From Pseudonocardia kunmingensis (GTDB lineage Bacteria > Actinomycetota > Actinomycetes > Mycobacteriales > Pseudonocardiaceae), in the NCBI RefSeq assembly GCF_006716445.1, contig NZ_VFPA01000001.1, positions 868,001 to 932,000 on the forward strand: a stretch of 64,000 nt of DNA, given 5' to 3'. The position numbers and the translations under genes were made by a program. This document shows, piece after piece, positions 10,872 through 20,141 of this stretch. Within the stretch, counting starts at the first letter, position 1, and each line of letters opens with the position of its first letter. Below the pieces are notes generated by a model. That model saw only the letters and a program-made list of their open reading frames with translations, was not told the DNA's origin and did no database searches.

Positions 10872-10974
10872 CGTCGGTCACGCTCCCGGCGGGTGGTCGG
10901 TCGGAGGATCGGTCGGATTGCAGGAGGGCGAGCGGCGCCGGGGAGCCTACTCCGGGCGGCGCGGGCGGCCGGGG

Positions 10975-12045
10975 TCAGCTGCCGCCCGCCGCCGTCAGCC
11001 ACTCCTGGTAGAAGAGCCCGAGGCCAAGGGCCGCGCACATGGCCGCGAGCAGCCAGAAGCGGATGATCACCGTGGTCTCGGCCCAGCCGGCGAGCTCGAA
11101 GTGGTGGTGGAAGGGCGCCATCCGGAACACGCGGCGCCGGGTCGTGCGGAACACCGCGATCTGCACGGCCACCGACAGCGCCTCCACCACGAACACGCCG
11201 CCGATCACCACGAGCAGCAGCTCGGTGCGCGTCACGATCGACAGGCCCGCGAGCAGCCCGCCCAGTGCGAGCGAGCCGGTGTCGCCCATGAAGATCCGCG
11301 CCGGGGCGGCGTTCCACCAGAGGAAGCCGATGCAGCCGCCCATGGCCGCGGCGGCCACGAGCGCGACGTCGAGCGGATCCCGCACCTGGTAGCAGCCCGC
11401 GGCGCTGGCGATGGCGCAGTTGTTGCGGAACTGCCAGAACCCGATGATCGTGTAGGTGGCCAGCACCATGGCCGCCGTGCCGGCCGCGAGGCCGTCGAGG
11501 CCGTCGGTGAGGTTCACCGCGTTGGACCAGGCGGCCACCACCAGGTTGGCCAGCAGCACGAAGCCGATGGCGCCGAACGAGAGCACCGTGATGTCGCGGA
11601 CGAACGACAGGCTGTCCGACGCGGGCGTGAGCCCGTCGGCGTTGGCGAACCGCAGCGCGAGGATGCCGAAGATCGTGGCGGTCAGCACCTGCCCGACGAT
11701 CTTGGAGGTCTTGTTGAGACCGAGGTTGCGGGCGCGGCGCAGCTTGATGAAGTCGTCGAGGAACCCGACGACGCCCAGCGCGGTGGTCAGGAAGAGCACC
11801 AGCAGCGCCGACGCCGACATCGGGTCGCCGGTGAGCAGGTGCGAGAGCACGTAGCCCAGCCAGATGGCGATCAGGATCGCGACCCCGCCCATCGTGGGCG
11901 TGCCCCGCTTGGCCTGGTGGCTCTGCGGGCCCTCGGCGCGGATCTCCTGGCCGAAGCCCTGCCGGGCGAAGAACCGGATGAGGTAGGGGGTCAGCAGGAT
12001 CGAGACCGCGAGCGCCACGCCCGCGGCGATGAAGACTCCTCTCAC
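10975..12045 (-). CDS. mraY: Phospho-MurNAc-pentapeptide transferase MraY
   Basis: Moves phospho-MurNAc-pentapeptide from UDP to undecaprenyl phosphate, giving lipid I. It is a 356-residue membrane protein with about ten helices. Catalytic aspartates lie in [14 protein letters not shown] and in [12 protein letters not shown]; the histidine-rich loop is [23 protein letters not shown] near residue 70 is the usual cytoplasmic motif. Its GTG start overlaps the murF stop (GTGA). Confidence 0.97.
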   Translation of the reverse strand: MRGVFIAAGVALAVSILLTPYLIRFFARQGFGQEIRAEGPQSHQAKRGTPTMGGVAILIAIWLGYVLSHLLTGDPMSASALLVLFLTTALGVVGFLDDFIKLRRARNLGLNKTSKIVGQVLTATIFGILALRFANADGLTPASDSLSFVRDITVLSFGAIGFVLLANLVVAAWSNAVNLTDGLDGLAAGTAAMVLATYTIIGFWQFRNNCAIASAAGCYQVRDPLDVALVAAAAMGGCIGFLWWNAAPARIFMGDTGSLALGGLLAGLSIVTRTELLLVVIGGVFVVEALSVAVQIAVFRTTRRRVFRMAPFHHHFELAGWAETTVIIRFWLLAAMCAALGLGLFYQEWLTAAGGS

Positions 12046-13484
12046 CGCGGCACCGCTCCCGGCGCCCGCAGCAGACCCTCGGCCACGCGTTCCAGCCCCA
12101 TCGCCCGCGACGCCTTCACCAGCACCACGTCACCGGGGCGGGCCTCGGCCGAGAGCAGCTGGAGCGCCGCGTCCACGTCCGCGGCCTTCTGCGCGCCCGG
12201 GTAGCCCGCGCTGCCGACGTCGACCAGGCGGTCGATGCCGAGCTCGCGGGCCGCGGCGGCGACCTCGGCGTGCACCGCGGCGTCGTCATCGCCCAGCTCG
12301 GCCATCCGGCCGAGCACCGCCCACGTGCGCCGCGTGCCACCACCGAGCGCGGCGAGGGCAGCGAGTGCCGCGCGCATCGACTCCGGGTTGGAGTTGTAGG
12401 CGTCGTTGACGACCGTGACGCCGTCCTCGCGCTCCGTGACCTCCATCCGCCACCGCGAGGCCGGCTCCGCGGCGCTCAGGGCCGCGGCGACCCCCTCGGG
12501 CGTGCCGCCGAGCTCCAGCGCGACCGCGGCCGCGCCGAGCGCGTTGCTCACGTGGTGCTCCCCCACGAGCCGCAGGGCCACCGGCGCGCGCCCGGCCGCC
12601 GTCACGAGGGTGAAGCGGGCGCACCCGCCGTCCAGGGTCACGTCCTCGGCGCGGACGTCCGCGGTCCCGCGCCCGAACGTCACCACGCGCGCCCGCGTGC
12701 GCGCGGCCATCGCGGCCACGAGCGGGTCGTCGGCGTTGAGGACCGCGGTCCCGCCGAGCGCAGCGTCAGCGGAGCGAGCATCGACACCGGCCGGCAGGGC
12801 CTCGACCAGCTCCCCCTTGGCCGCCGCGGTGCCGGCCACCGAGCCGAACTCGCCGACGTGCGCGCGCCCGACGTTGAGCACCAGCCCGATCCGCGGCGGG
12901 ACGGCGGCGGCCAGCCGCGCGATGTGCCCCGGCCCGCGCGCGGAGAACTCGAGCACGAGGTGGCGGGTGCCCGCGTCGGCGCGCAGGGCCGTCCAGGGCA
13001 GGCCGAGCTCGTTGTTGAACGAGCCGGGCGGGGCCACCGTGGCGCCCAGCGGGGCGAGCACGGCGGCGAGCAGGTCCTTGGTGGAGGTCTTGCCGGAGCT
13101 GCCGGTGATCCCGACCACCGCCGTGCCCGGCAGCGACCGCACCACGTGCCCGGCGAGCGCCGCGAGCGCGCTCAGCACCGCGGCGCCGGAGCCGTCGTGG
13201 TCGGCGGCGTCGAGGTACGTCCCGCTCTGCCGGGCGACCGGTGCGGCGACGACGGCCGGGGCGTCGACCTCGCGCCCCGCGAGCACGCCCGCGGCCCCGG
13301 CGGCGACCGCAGCGGGCACGAACGCGTGCCCGTCGACGCGCTCGCCGGGCAGCGCGACGAACAGCCCGCCCGGCCCGACCGCGCGCGAGTCGAACTCGAC
13401 GGCGGTGACGCGCTCCTCGCCGGTGGCGCGGTGCAACCGGCCACCGGTGACGGCGGCGACGTCGGCCAGCCGCATCTCGATCAT
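12042..13484 (-). CDS. murF: UDP-MurNAc-tripeptide-D-Ala-D-Ala ligase
   Basis: Completes the stem peptide with D-Ala-D-Ala. The 480-residue protein starts [17 protein letters not shown], followed by [19 protein letters not shown], the ATP loop [40 protein letters not shown] and the C-terminal [15 protein letters not shown]. The ATG at 13484 is chosen because AGGACGAG lies upstream; the methionine three codons later is also possible. It is 53 bp from murE and overlaps mraY. Confidence 0.94.
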   Translation of the reverse strand: MIEMRLADVAAVTGGRLHRATGEERVTAVEFDSRAVGPGGLFVALPGERVDGHAFVPAAVAAGAAGVLAGREVDAPAVVAAPVARQSGTYLDAADHDGSGAAVLSALAALAGHVVRSLPGTAVVGITGSSGKTSTKDLLAAVLAPLGATVAPPGSFNNELGLPWTALRADAGTRHLVLEFSARGPGHIARLAAAVPPRIGLVLNVGRAHVGEFGSVAGTAAAKGELVEALPAGVDARSADAALGGTAVLNADDPLVAAMAARTRARVVTFGRGTADVRAEDVTLDGGCARFTLVTAAGRAPVALRLVGEHHVSNALGAAAVALELGGTPEGVAAALSAAEPASRWRMEVTEREDGVTVVNDAYNSNPESMRAALAALAALGGGTRRTWAVLGRMAELGDDDAAVHAEVAAAARELGIDRLVDVGSAGYPGAQKAADVDAALQLLSAEARPGDVVLVKASRAMGLERVAEGLLRAPGAVPR

Positions 13485-13537
13485 GCTCTCGTCCTGCTCA
13501 TCGGGGAGTATCCGATCATCCGTGGGCGCGGGGCCCG

Positions 13538-15148
13538 CTACCGCGTGCCGTGCCCGGCCGCGACCAGCGCGGCGGCGAGCTCGGCGGCGTCGTCGAAGGG
13601 GTGCTTCACGCCCTGGATCTCCTGGCCCGCCTCGTGCCCCTTGCCGGCGACGACGACCGCGTCCCCGGGCTTCGCGAAGGCCACCGCTGCCGCGATCGCG
13701 GCCCGCCGGTCGCCGATCTCCATCAGGTCGCCCGCGTGCGGCTCCGCGGTGGCGCCTGCGAGCATCGCGGCGCGGATGGCGGCCGGGTCCTCGCTGCGCG
13801 GGTTGTCGTCGGTGACGATCAGCAGCTCCGCGCGCGCCGCGGCGGCCGCGCCCATCAGCGGGCGCTTGCCGCGGTCGCGGTCGCCGCCGCAGCCGAGCAC
13901 CACGACAAGCCGTCCGGGCACCTGCGGGCGCAGCGCGTCGAGCAGCGCCGCCACGGCCGCGGGCTTGTGGGCGTAGTCGACGACGGCGAGGAACGGCTGC
14001 CCCTCCTCGACCCGTTGCATCCGGCCGGGGACGGCGAGCGCGGCGAAACCCTCCGCGGCGACGGCCGCGGGCACCCCCGCCGCGTCCAGGCACGCGAGGG
14101 CGACCAGCGCGTTGGCGATGTTGAACGAGCCGGGCAGCTGCAGCCGCACGGGCAGCTGCGCACCGTCCGGCGCGACCGCCGTGAAGGTCTGGGTGCCGTC
14201 GGCGCCGGTGCTCGCGTCGACCGCGCGCCACGCCGCGGGGCCGGTGGTCGACACCGTCACCGCGCCCGGCGTGCGGGCGGCGAGCCGCCTCCCCCACTCG
14301 TCGTCGACGCACACCACCGCGTGCTCGGCCCGGCCGTCGAAGAGCGCGGCCTTCGCCTCGAAGTAGTCCTCCATGTCGCGGTGGAAGTCCAGGTGGTCCT
14401 GCGACAGGTTGGTGAACGCGGCCACGGCGAACCGGGCGCCGCTGACGCGCCCCATGGCGAGCGCGTGGCTGGACACCTCCATCGCGACGTCGGTGACCCC
14501 GTCCTCGAGCATCGCGGCGAACAGCGCCTGCAGGTCGGGGGCCTCGGGCGTGGTGAACGCGCTCGGCAGCACGCGCCCGGCCACGCGCGTGCCGACGGTG
14601 CCGACCAGCCCCGCGGTGCGGCCCGCCGCCGTGAGCCCGGCCTCCACCAGGTGCGCGGTGGTCGTCTTGCCGCTGGTGCCGGTCACGCCGATCACGGACA
14701 GCCGCGCCGTCGGGTCGCCGTGGACGAGCGCGGCGGCCGCGCCCAGCACCTCCCGGGGATGCGGGTGCACGAGCAGCGGGGCGTCGGCGAGCGCGGGCCG
14801 CCGGGCCCCGGCCGGGTCGGTGAGGACGGCGACCGCGCCCGCGGCGAGCGCGCCCGCCGCGTAGTCGGCACCGTGCACCCGCGCTCCGGGCAGGGCCGCG
14901 AACAGGTCCCCCGGCCGCACGTCGGAGGCGCGCTGGGTGATGCCGGTGACCGTCGCCGACCGGGTGGCGGCGACGCCGATCGCGGCGCCGACGGCGCTCA
15001 GCTCGACCGGCCGCACCGACCGGGGACGCGGCGGCGCGGCGGCCGGCACGGGAGGAGCGGAGCTGGCGGGCGACACGTCGCGGAAGGCTACCGGCGGGCC
15101 CCCGCCGGGCCCTGCGCGCACCGCCCGCACGTCACTCCTCCGCGTCAT
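13538..15148 (-). CDS. murE: UDP-MurNAc-L-Ala-D-Glu:meso-diaminopimelate ligase
   Basis: Adds the third stem residue. The ATP loop is VTGTSGKTTTAHLV, the central motifs are TTPEAPDLQ, MEVSSHALAMGRVSG and NLSQDHLDFHRDMEDYF, and the C-terminal DDNPRSEDP contains the DNPR signature that selects meso-diaminopimelate over lysine. The wall is therefore predicted to be DAP-type. The ATG at 15148 (MTRRSDVRAVRAG) has GGGGAG just upstream. The first 60 residues are a variable Pro/Ala-rich extension. Length is 536 residues. Confidence 0.95.
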   Translation of the reverse strand: MTRRSDVRAVRAGPGGGPPVAFRDVSPASSAPPVPAAAPPRPRSVRPVELSAVGAAIGVAATRSATVTGITQRASDVRPGDLFAALPGARVHGADYAAGALAAGAVAVLTDPAGARRPALADAPLLVHPHPREVLGAAAALVHGDPTARLSVIGVTGTSGKTTTAHLVEAGLTAAGRTAGLVGTVGTRVAGRVLPSAFTTPEAPDLQALFAAMLEDGVTDVAMEVSSHALAMGRVSGARFAVAAFTNLSQDHLDFHRDMEDYFEAKAALFDGRAEHAVVCVDDEWGRRLAARTPGAVTVSTTGPAAWRAVDASTGADGTQTFTAVAPDGAQLPVRLQLPGSFNIANALVALACLDAAGVPAAVAAEGFAALAVPGRMQRVEEGQPFLAVVDYAHKPAAVAALLDALRPQVPGRLVVVLGCGGDRDRGKRPLMGAAAAARAELLIVTDDNPRSEDPAAIRAAMLAGATAEPHAGDLMEIGDRRAAIAAAVAFAKPGDAVVVAGKGHEAGQEIQGVKHPFDDAAELAAALVAAGHGTR

Positions 15149-15198
15149 CGGCTCCCCGGACCAGCACGGACCGTCGCAGGCCTTCGGCCGGAGCACGG

Positions 15199-17040
15199 TC
15201 AGGGCAGCTGCAGGGTCTGGACGGGCGGGGGCTCGTCGCTCACCGGCAGCCGCTCGCGCTGGGCGAGGTAGGTCGCGATGTCGTGGAACAGCGGCGCCGC
15301 GCTCGTGCCCGGGTCCGGGGCGTCCAGCATGATCGCGATGACGTAGCGGGGGTCGTCGGCGGGCAGCATCCCGGCGAAGTTGATCCAGTGCAGCGACGAG
15401 GAGTAGCAGCCGCACGCCGGGTTGACCTGCTGCGCGGTGCCGGTCTTGCCGGCGACCGCGTAGCCGGGTACCGCCGCCTGGTGGCCGGTGCCCCGCTGGC
15501 CGCGGGCGTCCTGGGTGACGGCGGTGAGCATCGTCCGCAGCTGCTGCGCGGTCTCCGGGGAGACCACCCGCACCGGCTCCGGCGGGGGCGGCGCCACCGG
15601 GACGCCGTCCGGCCCGGTGGTGCTCGCGACGATCCGCGGTGGCACGCGCACCCCGTCGTTGGCGACCGTCTGCAGCATCGACGCCATCTGCAGGGTCGTG
15701 ACGGTGAGGCCCTGCCCGATCGGCAGGTTGCCGAACGTCGACCCGGACCACGACTCCCGCGGCGGCACCTGGCCCGGCTCCTCGCCGGGCAGCCCCACAC
15801 CGGTCTGCTCGCCGAGGCCGAAGCGGGAGAGCATGTCGGCGAAGCGCTCCTCCCCCACCTCCTGCGCGGTCATGATCGTGCCGACGTTCGAGGACTTCGC
15901 CAGCACGCCGGTGAGCGTGTAGCGCTCGGTGCCGTGGTCCCACGAGTCGCCGATCGTGCGGTCCGCGACGCGGATGCTGCCGGGCACCGTGAGCACGTCG
16001 TCCGGCTTCGCCACGCCGTACTCCAGCGCCGCGGCCATCGTGATGACCTTGATGACCGAGCCGGGCTCGAACGTGCCCTGCACGGCGGTGTTGCGCAGCT
16101 GCTCCGGGGTGGCCGACGAGAGGTCGCGCGGGTCGAACGTCTGCCCGTTCGCCATCGCGAGCACCTCGGACGTCCGCGCGTCGAGCACCACGGCGGACGA
16201 CGACACGTCCGCGCCGGTGCGCGCCACGTACTCGGTCAGCGCCTGCTGCACGGTGAACTGCAGGTCGGAGTCCAGGGTGAGCCGCATGTCCGAGCCCTGC
16301 ACCGCGGCCCGCTCGAACCGCGTGCTGCCGGGGATGACGGCGTTGCTGTCCTCGGCGGTGTCGACCACGCGCAGGCCCTCGAACCCGGACAGCAGGTTGT
16401 CCTGGGAGCTCTCCAGGCCCACCCGGCCGGTCAGCTTCCGCTCGTCGGCGTTCCAGGTGGAGGAGCCCACCACGTTGGCGGCGAGCATGCCGGCCGGGTA
16501 CTGCCGGTCCTCGCGGCGCTCCTGCGCGATCTCGGGGAACCGCTCACCGAGGTCGCGCGCGACCTCCGGGGCCACCAGCCGCGCGAGCACGACGTAGCCG
16601 CGGTCGCTGCGCAGCTGCTCGAGCAGCGCGTTCGGGTCCTGCCCGGTGGCCTGCCCGACGGCGGTGGCCATCTCCGCCGTGTACCGCTCCGCCTCGGGCC
16701 CCTTGTTCTGCGCGATCAACCGCGGGTTGGTGACGAGGGCGCGCGCGTCGACGCTGAACGCGAGCGGGGCGCCGTCCCGGTCGGTGATCGCGCCCCGCTC
16801 GGCGGGCAGCCGGATGTTCGTCGTGGACTGGCGCTCCGAGGCAGCCGTGAGCTCGCCCGCCTGCACGGTCTGGACGGCCACGAGCTTCAGCGTCGCGATC
16901 GCCAGCACGACCACGAGCAGGATCCGGCCGACCTTCAACCGCCGCTGACCGAGCGCGATCCCGGCCTCCGGGGTGCGCGGGGGTGGCGGTCTGCGGGCCG
17001 CCGCACCAGCGGCGCGGGGCCGGGGCGGGGCCGTCGTCAT
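15199..17040 (-). CDS. ftsI: FtsI/PBP3-type septal peptidoglycan transpeptidase
   Basis: A class B penicillin-binding protein of 613 residues that cross-links septal peptidoglycan synthesised by FtsW. It has a short basic tail, one membrane anchor (ILLVVVLAIATLKLVAVQTV), a dimerisation domain with RGAITDRDGAPLAFS, and the transpeptidase domain. The active-site motifs are S328-V-I-K331, S383-S-N385 and K532-T-G534, all intact. Its ATG overlaps the last base of the ftsL stop (TGATG), so the two are coupled. It corresponds to mycobacterial PbpB. Confidence 0.96.
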   Translation of the reverse strand: MTTAPPRPRAAGAAARRPPPPRTPEAGIALGQRRLKVGRILLVVVLAIATLKLVAVQTVQAGELTAASERQSTTNIRLPAERGAITDRDGAPLAFSVDARALVTNPRLIAQNKGPEAERYTAEMATAVGQATGQDPNALLEQLRSDRGYVVLARLVAPEVARDLGERFPEIAQERREDRQYPAGMLAANVVGSSTWNADERKLTGRVGLESSQDNLLSGFEGLRVVDTAEDSNAVIPGSTRFERAAVQGSDMRLTLDSDLQFTVQQALTEYVARTGADVSSSAVVLDARTSEVLAMANGQTFDPRDLSSATPEQLRNTAVQGTFEPGSVIKVITMAAALEYGVAKPDDVLTVPGSIRVADRTIGDSWDHGTERYTLTGVLAKSSNVGTIMTAQEVGEERFADMLSRFGLGEQTGVGLPGEEPGQVPPRESWSGSTFGNLPIGQGLTVTTLQMASMLQTVANDGVRVPPRIVASTTGPDGVPVAPPPPEPVRVVSPETAQQLRTMLTAVTQDARGQRGTGHQAAVPGYAVAGKTGTAQQVNPACGCYSSSLHWINFAGMLPADDPRYVIAIMLDAPDPGTSAAPLFHDIATYLAQRERLPVSDEPPPVQTLQLP

Positions 17041-17924
17041 CAGCCGGCGTCCGTCCCGCCGCCGTCGGCCCCACCGGCACTGGTGTCCTCAGCACTGCTC
17101 TCCTCAGCACCGGTGTCCTCAGCGCTGGTGTCCCCGGTGCCGGTGTCCGTCCCGGCCGCCGCGCCCGTCCCCTGGGCGGACGCGTCGGTGTCCCCAGCGG
17201 TGTCCCCAGCGGTGTCCCCAGCGATGTCCCCAGCGGTGGCCGGGGCGCCGTCGACCGGAGCGCCGACCTGGCTCTGGGCCGCCGCGAGCGGGTCCGTCCC
17301 GGCGGTCGCACCCGGTGTCGTGCCCTCCGGTGCCGTGCCCTCCGGTGCCGCACCCGGCTGCTGCGTGCCCGGAACCAGCGGCTGCGCCGGCACCGGCGGG
17401 GCCGGGGCGACCGCCGCTCGCGGCTCCCCGACGACCTCCACATCGCCGCCCGGCGCCACCACGAGCCGGGCCGGGTCCTGGACCGGGGTCATGCCGAGCT
17501 CGGTGGCCCGGCGCGCCAGCTCGGGCGCCGACTCCAGCACGGCCACCTCGCGGTGCAGTCGCTCGGCCTGTTCGGACAGCGCCCGCGCCTCCGCGGTGGC
17601 GTCCTTGAGCCGGTAGGAGTCGGCCGCGGCCGCCGTCGACAGCCACAGGGTGGCCACCAGCCCGACGGCCAGCAGCACCATGATCAGCAGCACGAACTGC
17701 GGCCGCCCGGCCGGCGCGGCGGTGCGGGCGGGCCGGCCACCGACGAGCCTGCGCAGCCGGTCGTCGCGGCGCGCGTACGCCTTCTGCTGCGCCGACCGCC
17801 TGCCCCCCGCGGGTTCGACGGTCGGCGTGGGCCGCAGGCCCGCAGGGGTGCCCCGCTGCGCCGGGATCGTGGCGGTGCGGGACCGGGTGGTGCTCCGGAC
17901 CCGCTCCGTCACCGGCGCGCTCAC
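17040..17924 (-). CDS. ftsL: FtsL-like divisome protein with a long acidic extracellular tail
   Basis: Sits between rsmH and ftsI as FtsL does. The 294-residue product has a basic N-terminus (about 1-75), one membrane segment (FVLLIMVLLAVGLVATLWL), then a short leucine-rich coiled coil (ATAEARALSEQAERLHREVAVLE) and ATELGMTPVQDPARLVV, the usual FtsL body. After that come about 150 residues rich in Ala, Gly, Thr, Asp and Glu with tandem AGDT and SAEDT repeats; most FtsL proteins lack such a tail. GTG at 17924 follows GGGGAG. FtsL joins FtsB and FtsQ to activate FtsWI. Confidence 0.85.
   Translation of the reverse strand: MSAPVTERVRSTTRSRTATIPAQRGTPAGLRPTPTVEPAGGRRSAQQKAYARRDDRLRRLVGGRPARTAAPAGRPQFVLLIMVLLAVGLVATLWLSTAAAADSYRLKDATAEARALSEQAERLHREVAVLESAPELARRATELGMTPVQDPARLVVAPGGDVEVVGEPRAAVAPAPPVPAQPLVPGTQQPGAAPEGTAPEGTTPGATAGTDPLAAAQSQVGAPVDGAPATAGDIAGDTAGDTAGDTDASAQGTGAAAGTDTGTGDTSAEDTGAEESSAEDTSAGGADGGGTDAG
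17188..17235 (-). repeat. 12-bp tandem repeat in ftsL
   Basis: Three exact copies of GTGTCCCCAGCG (17188-17223) are followed by ATGTCCCCAGCG. Read in the gene, they give AGD(T/I) tetrapeptide repeats in the outer tail of FtsL. The repeat preserves frame. Confidence 0.85.
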
Positions 17925-17986
17925 GACAGCTCCCCGTTCCCTGCTCGGACCTGCAGCGCCCGGACCAGCGGTGTCTCGATCAGCAT
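17921..17986 (-). CDS. Short coupled ORF between rsmH and ftsL (21-39 residues)
   Basis: The frame between rsmH and ftsL is open. An ATG at 17986 has a near-perfect AGGAGG five bases upstream and encodes a 21-residue peptide, MLIETPLVRALQVRAGNGEL plus S. A longer form starts at the GTG at 18040, which overlaps the rsmH stop as GTGA, and gives 39 residues. Either way the stop overlaps the ftsL GTG start as GTGA. I do not recognise the peptide. It may be a real microprotein or a coupling leader whose translation delivers ribosomes to ftsL. Confidence 0.5.
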   Translation of the reverse strand: MLIETPLVRALQVRAGNGELS

Positions 17987-18036
17987 CGGCTCCTCCTGAC
18001 GATCGGCGTGCCGCGCACGGACCCGTTCCAGCACCA

Positions 18037-19017
18037 TCACGCCACCTCCCGGATGCGTTCCGCGGCACGCAGGCGGACCGGCGCCGCCCGCGGGTTCTCG
18101 CTGATCTCCTCCTCGGTCGCCTGCTCGGCCCCGCGGGTGAGCAGGCGCAGCTCCGGACCGTGTCCCGGCAGCTCCACCGGGAGGTCCACCGGTGTCCGGG
18201 ACGACGCCCGCGCCGCCAGCTCCCGTTTCACCATCCGGTCCTCCAGCGAGTGGTAGGCCAGCACGACGATCCGCCCGCCGACGGCCAGCGCGTCGAGCGC
18301 GGCCGGCAACGCGGCCCGCAGCGCGTCCAGCTCGCCGTTGACCTCGATCCGCAACGCCTGGAACGTCCGCTTGGCGGGATGGCCGCCGGTGCGCCGCGAC
18401 GCCGCCGGAACGGCGTCGTACAGCAGCTCGACGAGCTCGCTGCTGCGGCGCAGCGGCGCCTTCTCCCGCCTGCGCGCGACGGCGGAGGCGATCCGGCTCG
18501 CGAACCGCTCCTCGCCGTACTCGCGCAGCACCCGCGCCAGCTGCGGCACCGGGTAGGTGTTGAGGACGTCGGCCGCGGTGGGGCCCCGGGAGGGGTCCAT
18601 CCGCATGTCGAGGTCCGCGTCGCGGGAGTAGGAGAAGCCGCGCTCGTCGGCGTCCAACTGCAGGGACGAGACGCCGAGGTCGAACAGCACGCCGTCGGCC
18701 CGGGAGAGCCCCAGTTCCCCCATGACGTCGGCGATCTGGTCGTACACGGCGTGCACGAGGTGGATGCGATCGGCGTGGGCGGCGAGGCGCCGCCGGGCGA
18801 TCGCGAGTGCGTCCTGGTCCCGGTCGAGGCCGACGAGGGTGAGCTGCGGGTGCGTCGCGAGCAGGGCCGCGGCGTGGCCGCCGAGGCCGAGCGTGGCGTC
18901 GACGAGGACCGCGGGCCGATCGGCGAGCGCCGGCCGCAGCAGGTCGGCGACCCGGGGCAGGGCCACGGGGACGTGCCTGGCCCCAGCTGGCCCGTCCTCG
19001 TGGTCGTGCTGCCCCAC
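18037..19017 (-). CDS. rsmH: 16S rRNA (cytosine-1402-N4)-methyltransferase RsmH (MraW)
   Basis: Methylates C1402 in the ribosomal decoding centre using SAM. The N-terminal half has [15 protein letters not shown] (SAM loop), [18 protein letters not shown] and [13 protein letters not shown]; later come [15 protein letters not shown], the helical insert [17 protein letters not shown] and [18 protein letters not shown] at 19017 follows AGGGAGGTGT and gives 326 residues, near the usual size. Upstream in-frame codons read into low-complexity sequence and were not used. It lies 220 bp downstream of mraZ. Confidence 0.94.
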   Translation of the reverse strand: MGQHDHEDGPAGARHVPVALPRVADLLRPALADRPAVLVDATLGLGGHAAALLATHPQLTLVGLDRDQDALAIARRRLAAHADRIHLVHAVYDQIADVMGELGLSRADGVLFDLGVSSLQLDADERGFSYSRDADLDMRMDPSRGPTAADVLNTYPVPQLARVLREYGEERFASRIASAVARRREKAPLRRSSELVELLYDAVPAASRRTGGHPAKRTFQALRIEVNGELDALRAALPAALDALAVGGRIVVLAYHSLEDRMVKRELAARASSRTPVDLPVELPGHGPELRLLTRGAEQATEEEISENPRAAPVRLRAAERIREVA

Positions 19018-19237
19018 CGCACACCTCCCTGCCCCGTGTCGCCGTGACCCCCGCAGGCCCGGGCTCCCAGCCGGGCCCACACCGTGCCGCCCGCCGGCTT
19101 CGCAAGGCTCCGCCGGCCGCCGTCCTCCGGCCGGCGATGCCTCCACCCGGCAGACCTGGCACCGGGGAAGGTGCGCCAGGGCCACCGGGTGGGGGCACCG
19201 CCGGGTCCATCTCCACCCCGCGTCCCGCCTCCCTGCG

Positions 19238-19669
19238 TCAGATCAGTCCGGGGAGCACCTCCTCCTGCGCCTGCGCGTAGGTGTCCTCGTGCTGGTCCTG
19301 GTACCGCTGCCAGGCCTCGGCGTCCCAGATCTCGGCGCGGGTGAACGCGCCGATCACCACGCACTCCTTGCTGAGCCCGGCGTAGCGGCGCAGCTCGGGG
19401 GTGATGGCGATGCGACCCTGGGAGTCGGGGTTCTGCTCGTCGGTGCCGGAGAAGAGGTTGCGCTGGAAGACGCGGGCGGACTCGCTCGTCAGCGGCGCGG
19501 ACGCCACCTTGCGCGCCAGCTCCGTGAAGGCGTCACGGGTGAACACGTACAGGCAGTGGTCCTGCCCCTTCGTGATCATCAGCCCGCCTCGCAGCTCGTC
19601 GCGGAATTTCGCGGGCAACGTGAGCCGCCCCTTGTCGTCCAGCTTCGGGGTGTAGGTGCCGAGGAACAC
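19238..19669 (-). CDS. mraZ: MraZ, dcw-cluster transcriptional regulator
   Basis: A 143-residue protein with two AbrB-like halves. The first has [25 protein letters not shown] and the second has [20 protein letters not shown]; each carries the DxxGR signature. MraZ forms ring oligomers and binds direct GTGGG repeats spaced 10 bp apart, usually repressing its own operon. The GTG at 19669 is chosen because it gives the canonical (M)FLGTYTPKL start and has GGAGGTG upstream. Its predicted operator is at 19711-19735. Confidence 0.95.
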   Translation of the reverse strand: MFLGTYTPKLDDKGRLTLPAKFRDELRGGLMITKGQDHCLYVFTRDAFTELARKVASAPLTSESARVFQRNLFSGTDEQNPDSQGRIAITPELRRYAGLSKECVVIGAFTRAEIWDAEAWQRYQDQHEDTYAQAQEEVLPGLI

Positions 19670-19710
19670 CGGCCCCACCTCCACCTGCGGCCCGTTGTGC
19701 CCCAGCGATC

Positions 19711-19741
19711 ACCACATTACCCCACTCTCCCCCACCGTCAA
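19711..19741 (-). promoter_or_regulatory. mraZ promoter with overlapping MraZ boxes
   Basis: Read on the minus strand: TTGACG at 19741-19736, a 16-base spacer, and TAATGT at 19719-19714. Three box copies start every 10 bases on the plus strand (ACCAC at 19711, CCCAC at 19721, CCCAC at 19731), which is (T/G)GTGGG on the coding strand. The boxes fill the spacer and -10 region, so bound MraZ would block polymerase. The start would fall near 19707, about 38 bases ahead of the mraZ GTG. Confidence 0.75.
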
Positions 19742-19760
19742 CTCGGGAGACCCGGCCCGT

Positions 19761-19780
19761 TCGCGGAAAGATCGCGGAAA
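19761..19780. repeat. Direct repeat TCGCGGAAA x2 in the mraZ/moxR control region
   Basis: TCGCGGAAA occurs at 19761-19769 and again at 19772-19780, an 11-base step that puts both copies on nearly the same face of the helix. It lies just upstream of the mraZ -35 element. Such a pair is typical of a dimer-binding activator or repressor site, but I cannot name the factor. Confidence 0.45.
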
Positions 19781-19796
19781 AGCCCAGGTCAACGAC

Positions 19797-19816
19797 GGTG
19801 GGGGAAGGTGGGGGAC
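19797..19816 (+). promoter_or_regulatory. Second MraZ-type box pair
   Basis: GGTGGGGGAA at 19797-19806 is followed directly by GGTGGGGGAC at 19807-19816: two copies of the MraZ-type box with the same 10-bp period, on the opposite strand from the mraZ operator. They lie 325 bp upstream of moxR and 55 bp upstream of the mraZ -35. Confidence 0.6.
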
Positions 19817-19942
19817 CACCCGCTCGCGGGACGCGCGCCCAGCTACGGACGGTGCCTCCGCGACGACGCTGGGTGCCGGAACCGGCGGACCGCGCCCCGA
19901 TCAGCGGCCCCCGACCGGGACAACACGCCCGCCCCACAGCCC

Positions 19943-19962
19943 GGTGGGGCACAGTGGGGGAT
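19943..19962 (+). promoter_or_regulatory. Third MraZ-type box pair, facing moxR
   Basis: GGTGGGGCAC at 19943-19952 and AGTGGGGGAT at 19953-19962 repeat the box pattern at 10-bp spacing. The orientation is toward moxR (start 20142). A perfect TTGACA lies 40 bp further on at 20002-20007, but no acceptable -10 follows it at 16-18 bases. The remaining sequence between 19670 and 20141 contains no gene that I can support. Confidence 0.6.
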
Positions 19963-20141
19963 CTCCGCGGTACCCCATCACGGGAGTATCTGCGCAGGTG
20001 TTTGACACACTGGTGCCTCGTCCCGCCCCGCCAGGGACGAGGAGGACGAGCGCGAGGAGGTCACGTGGCCGAGCTTGCGGGGTCACCGACGGACACAGGC
20101 CCGTCGGGCACGACGGCGACGAACGCCGGTGAGGAGCGGTC

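Noticed and set aside
20002..20007. Perfect TTGACA as -35 of a moxR promoter
   Set aside because: The bases 16-18 nt downstream are GC-only with no TANNNT, so I do not call a promoter on this alone.
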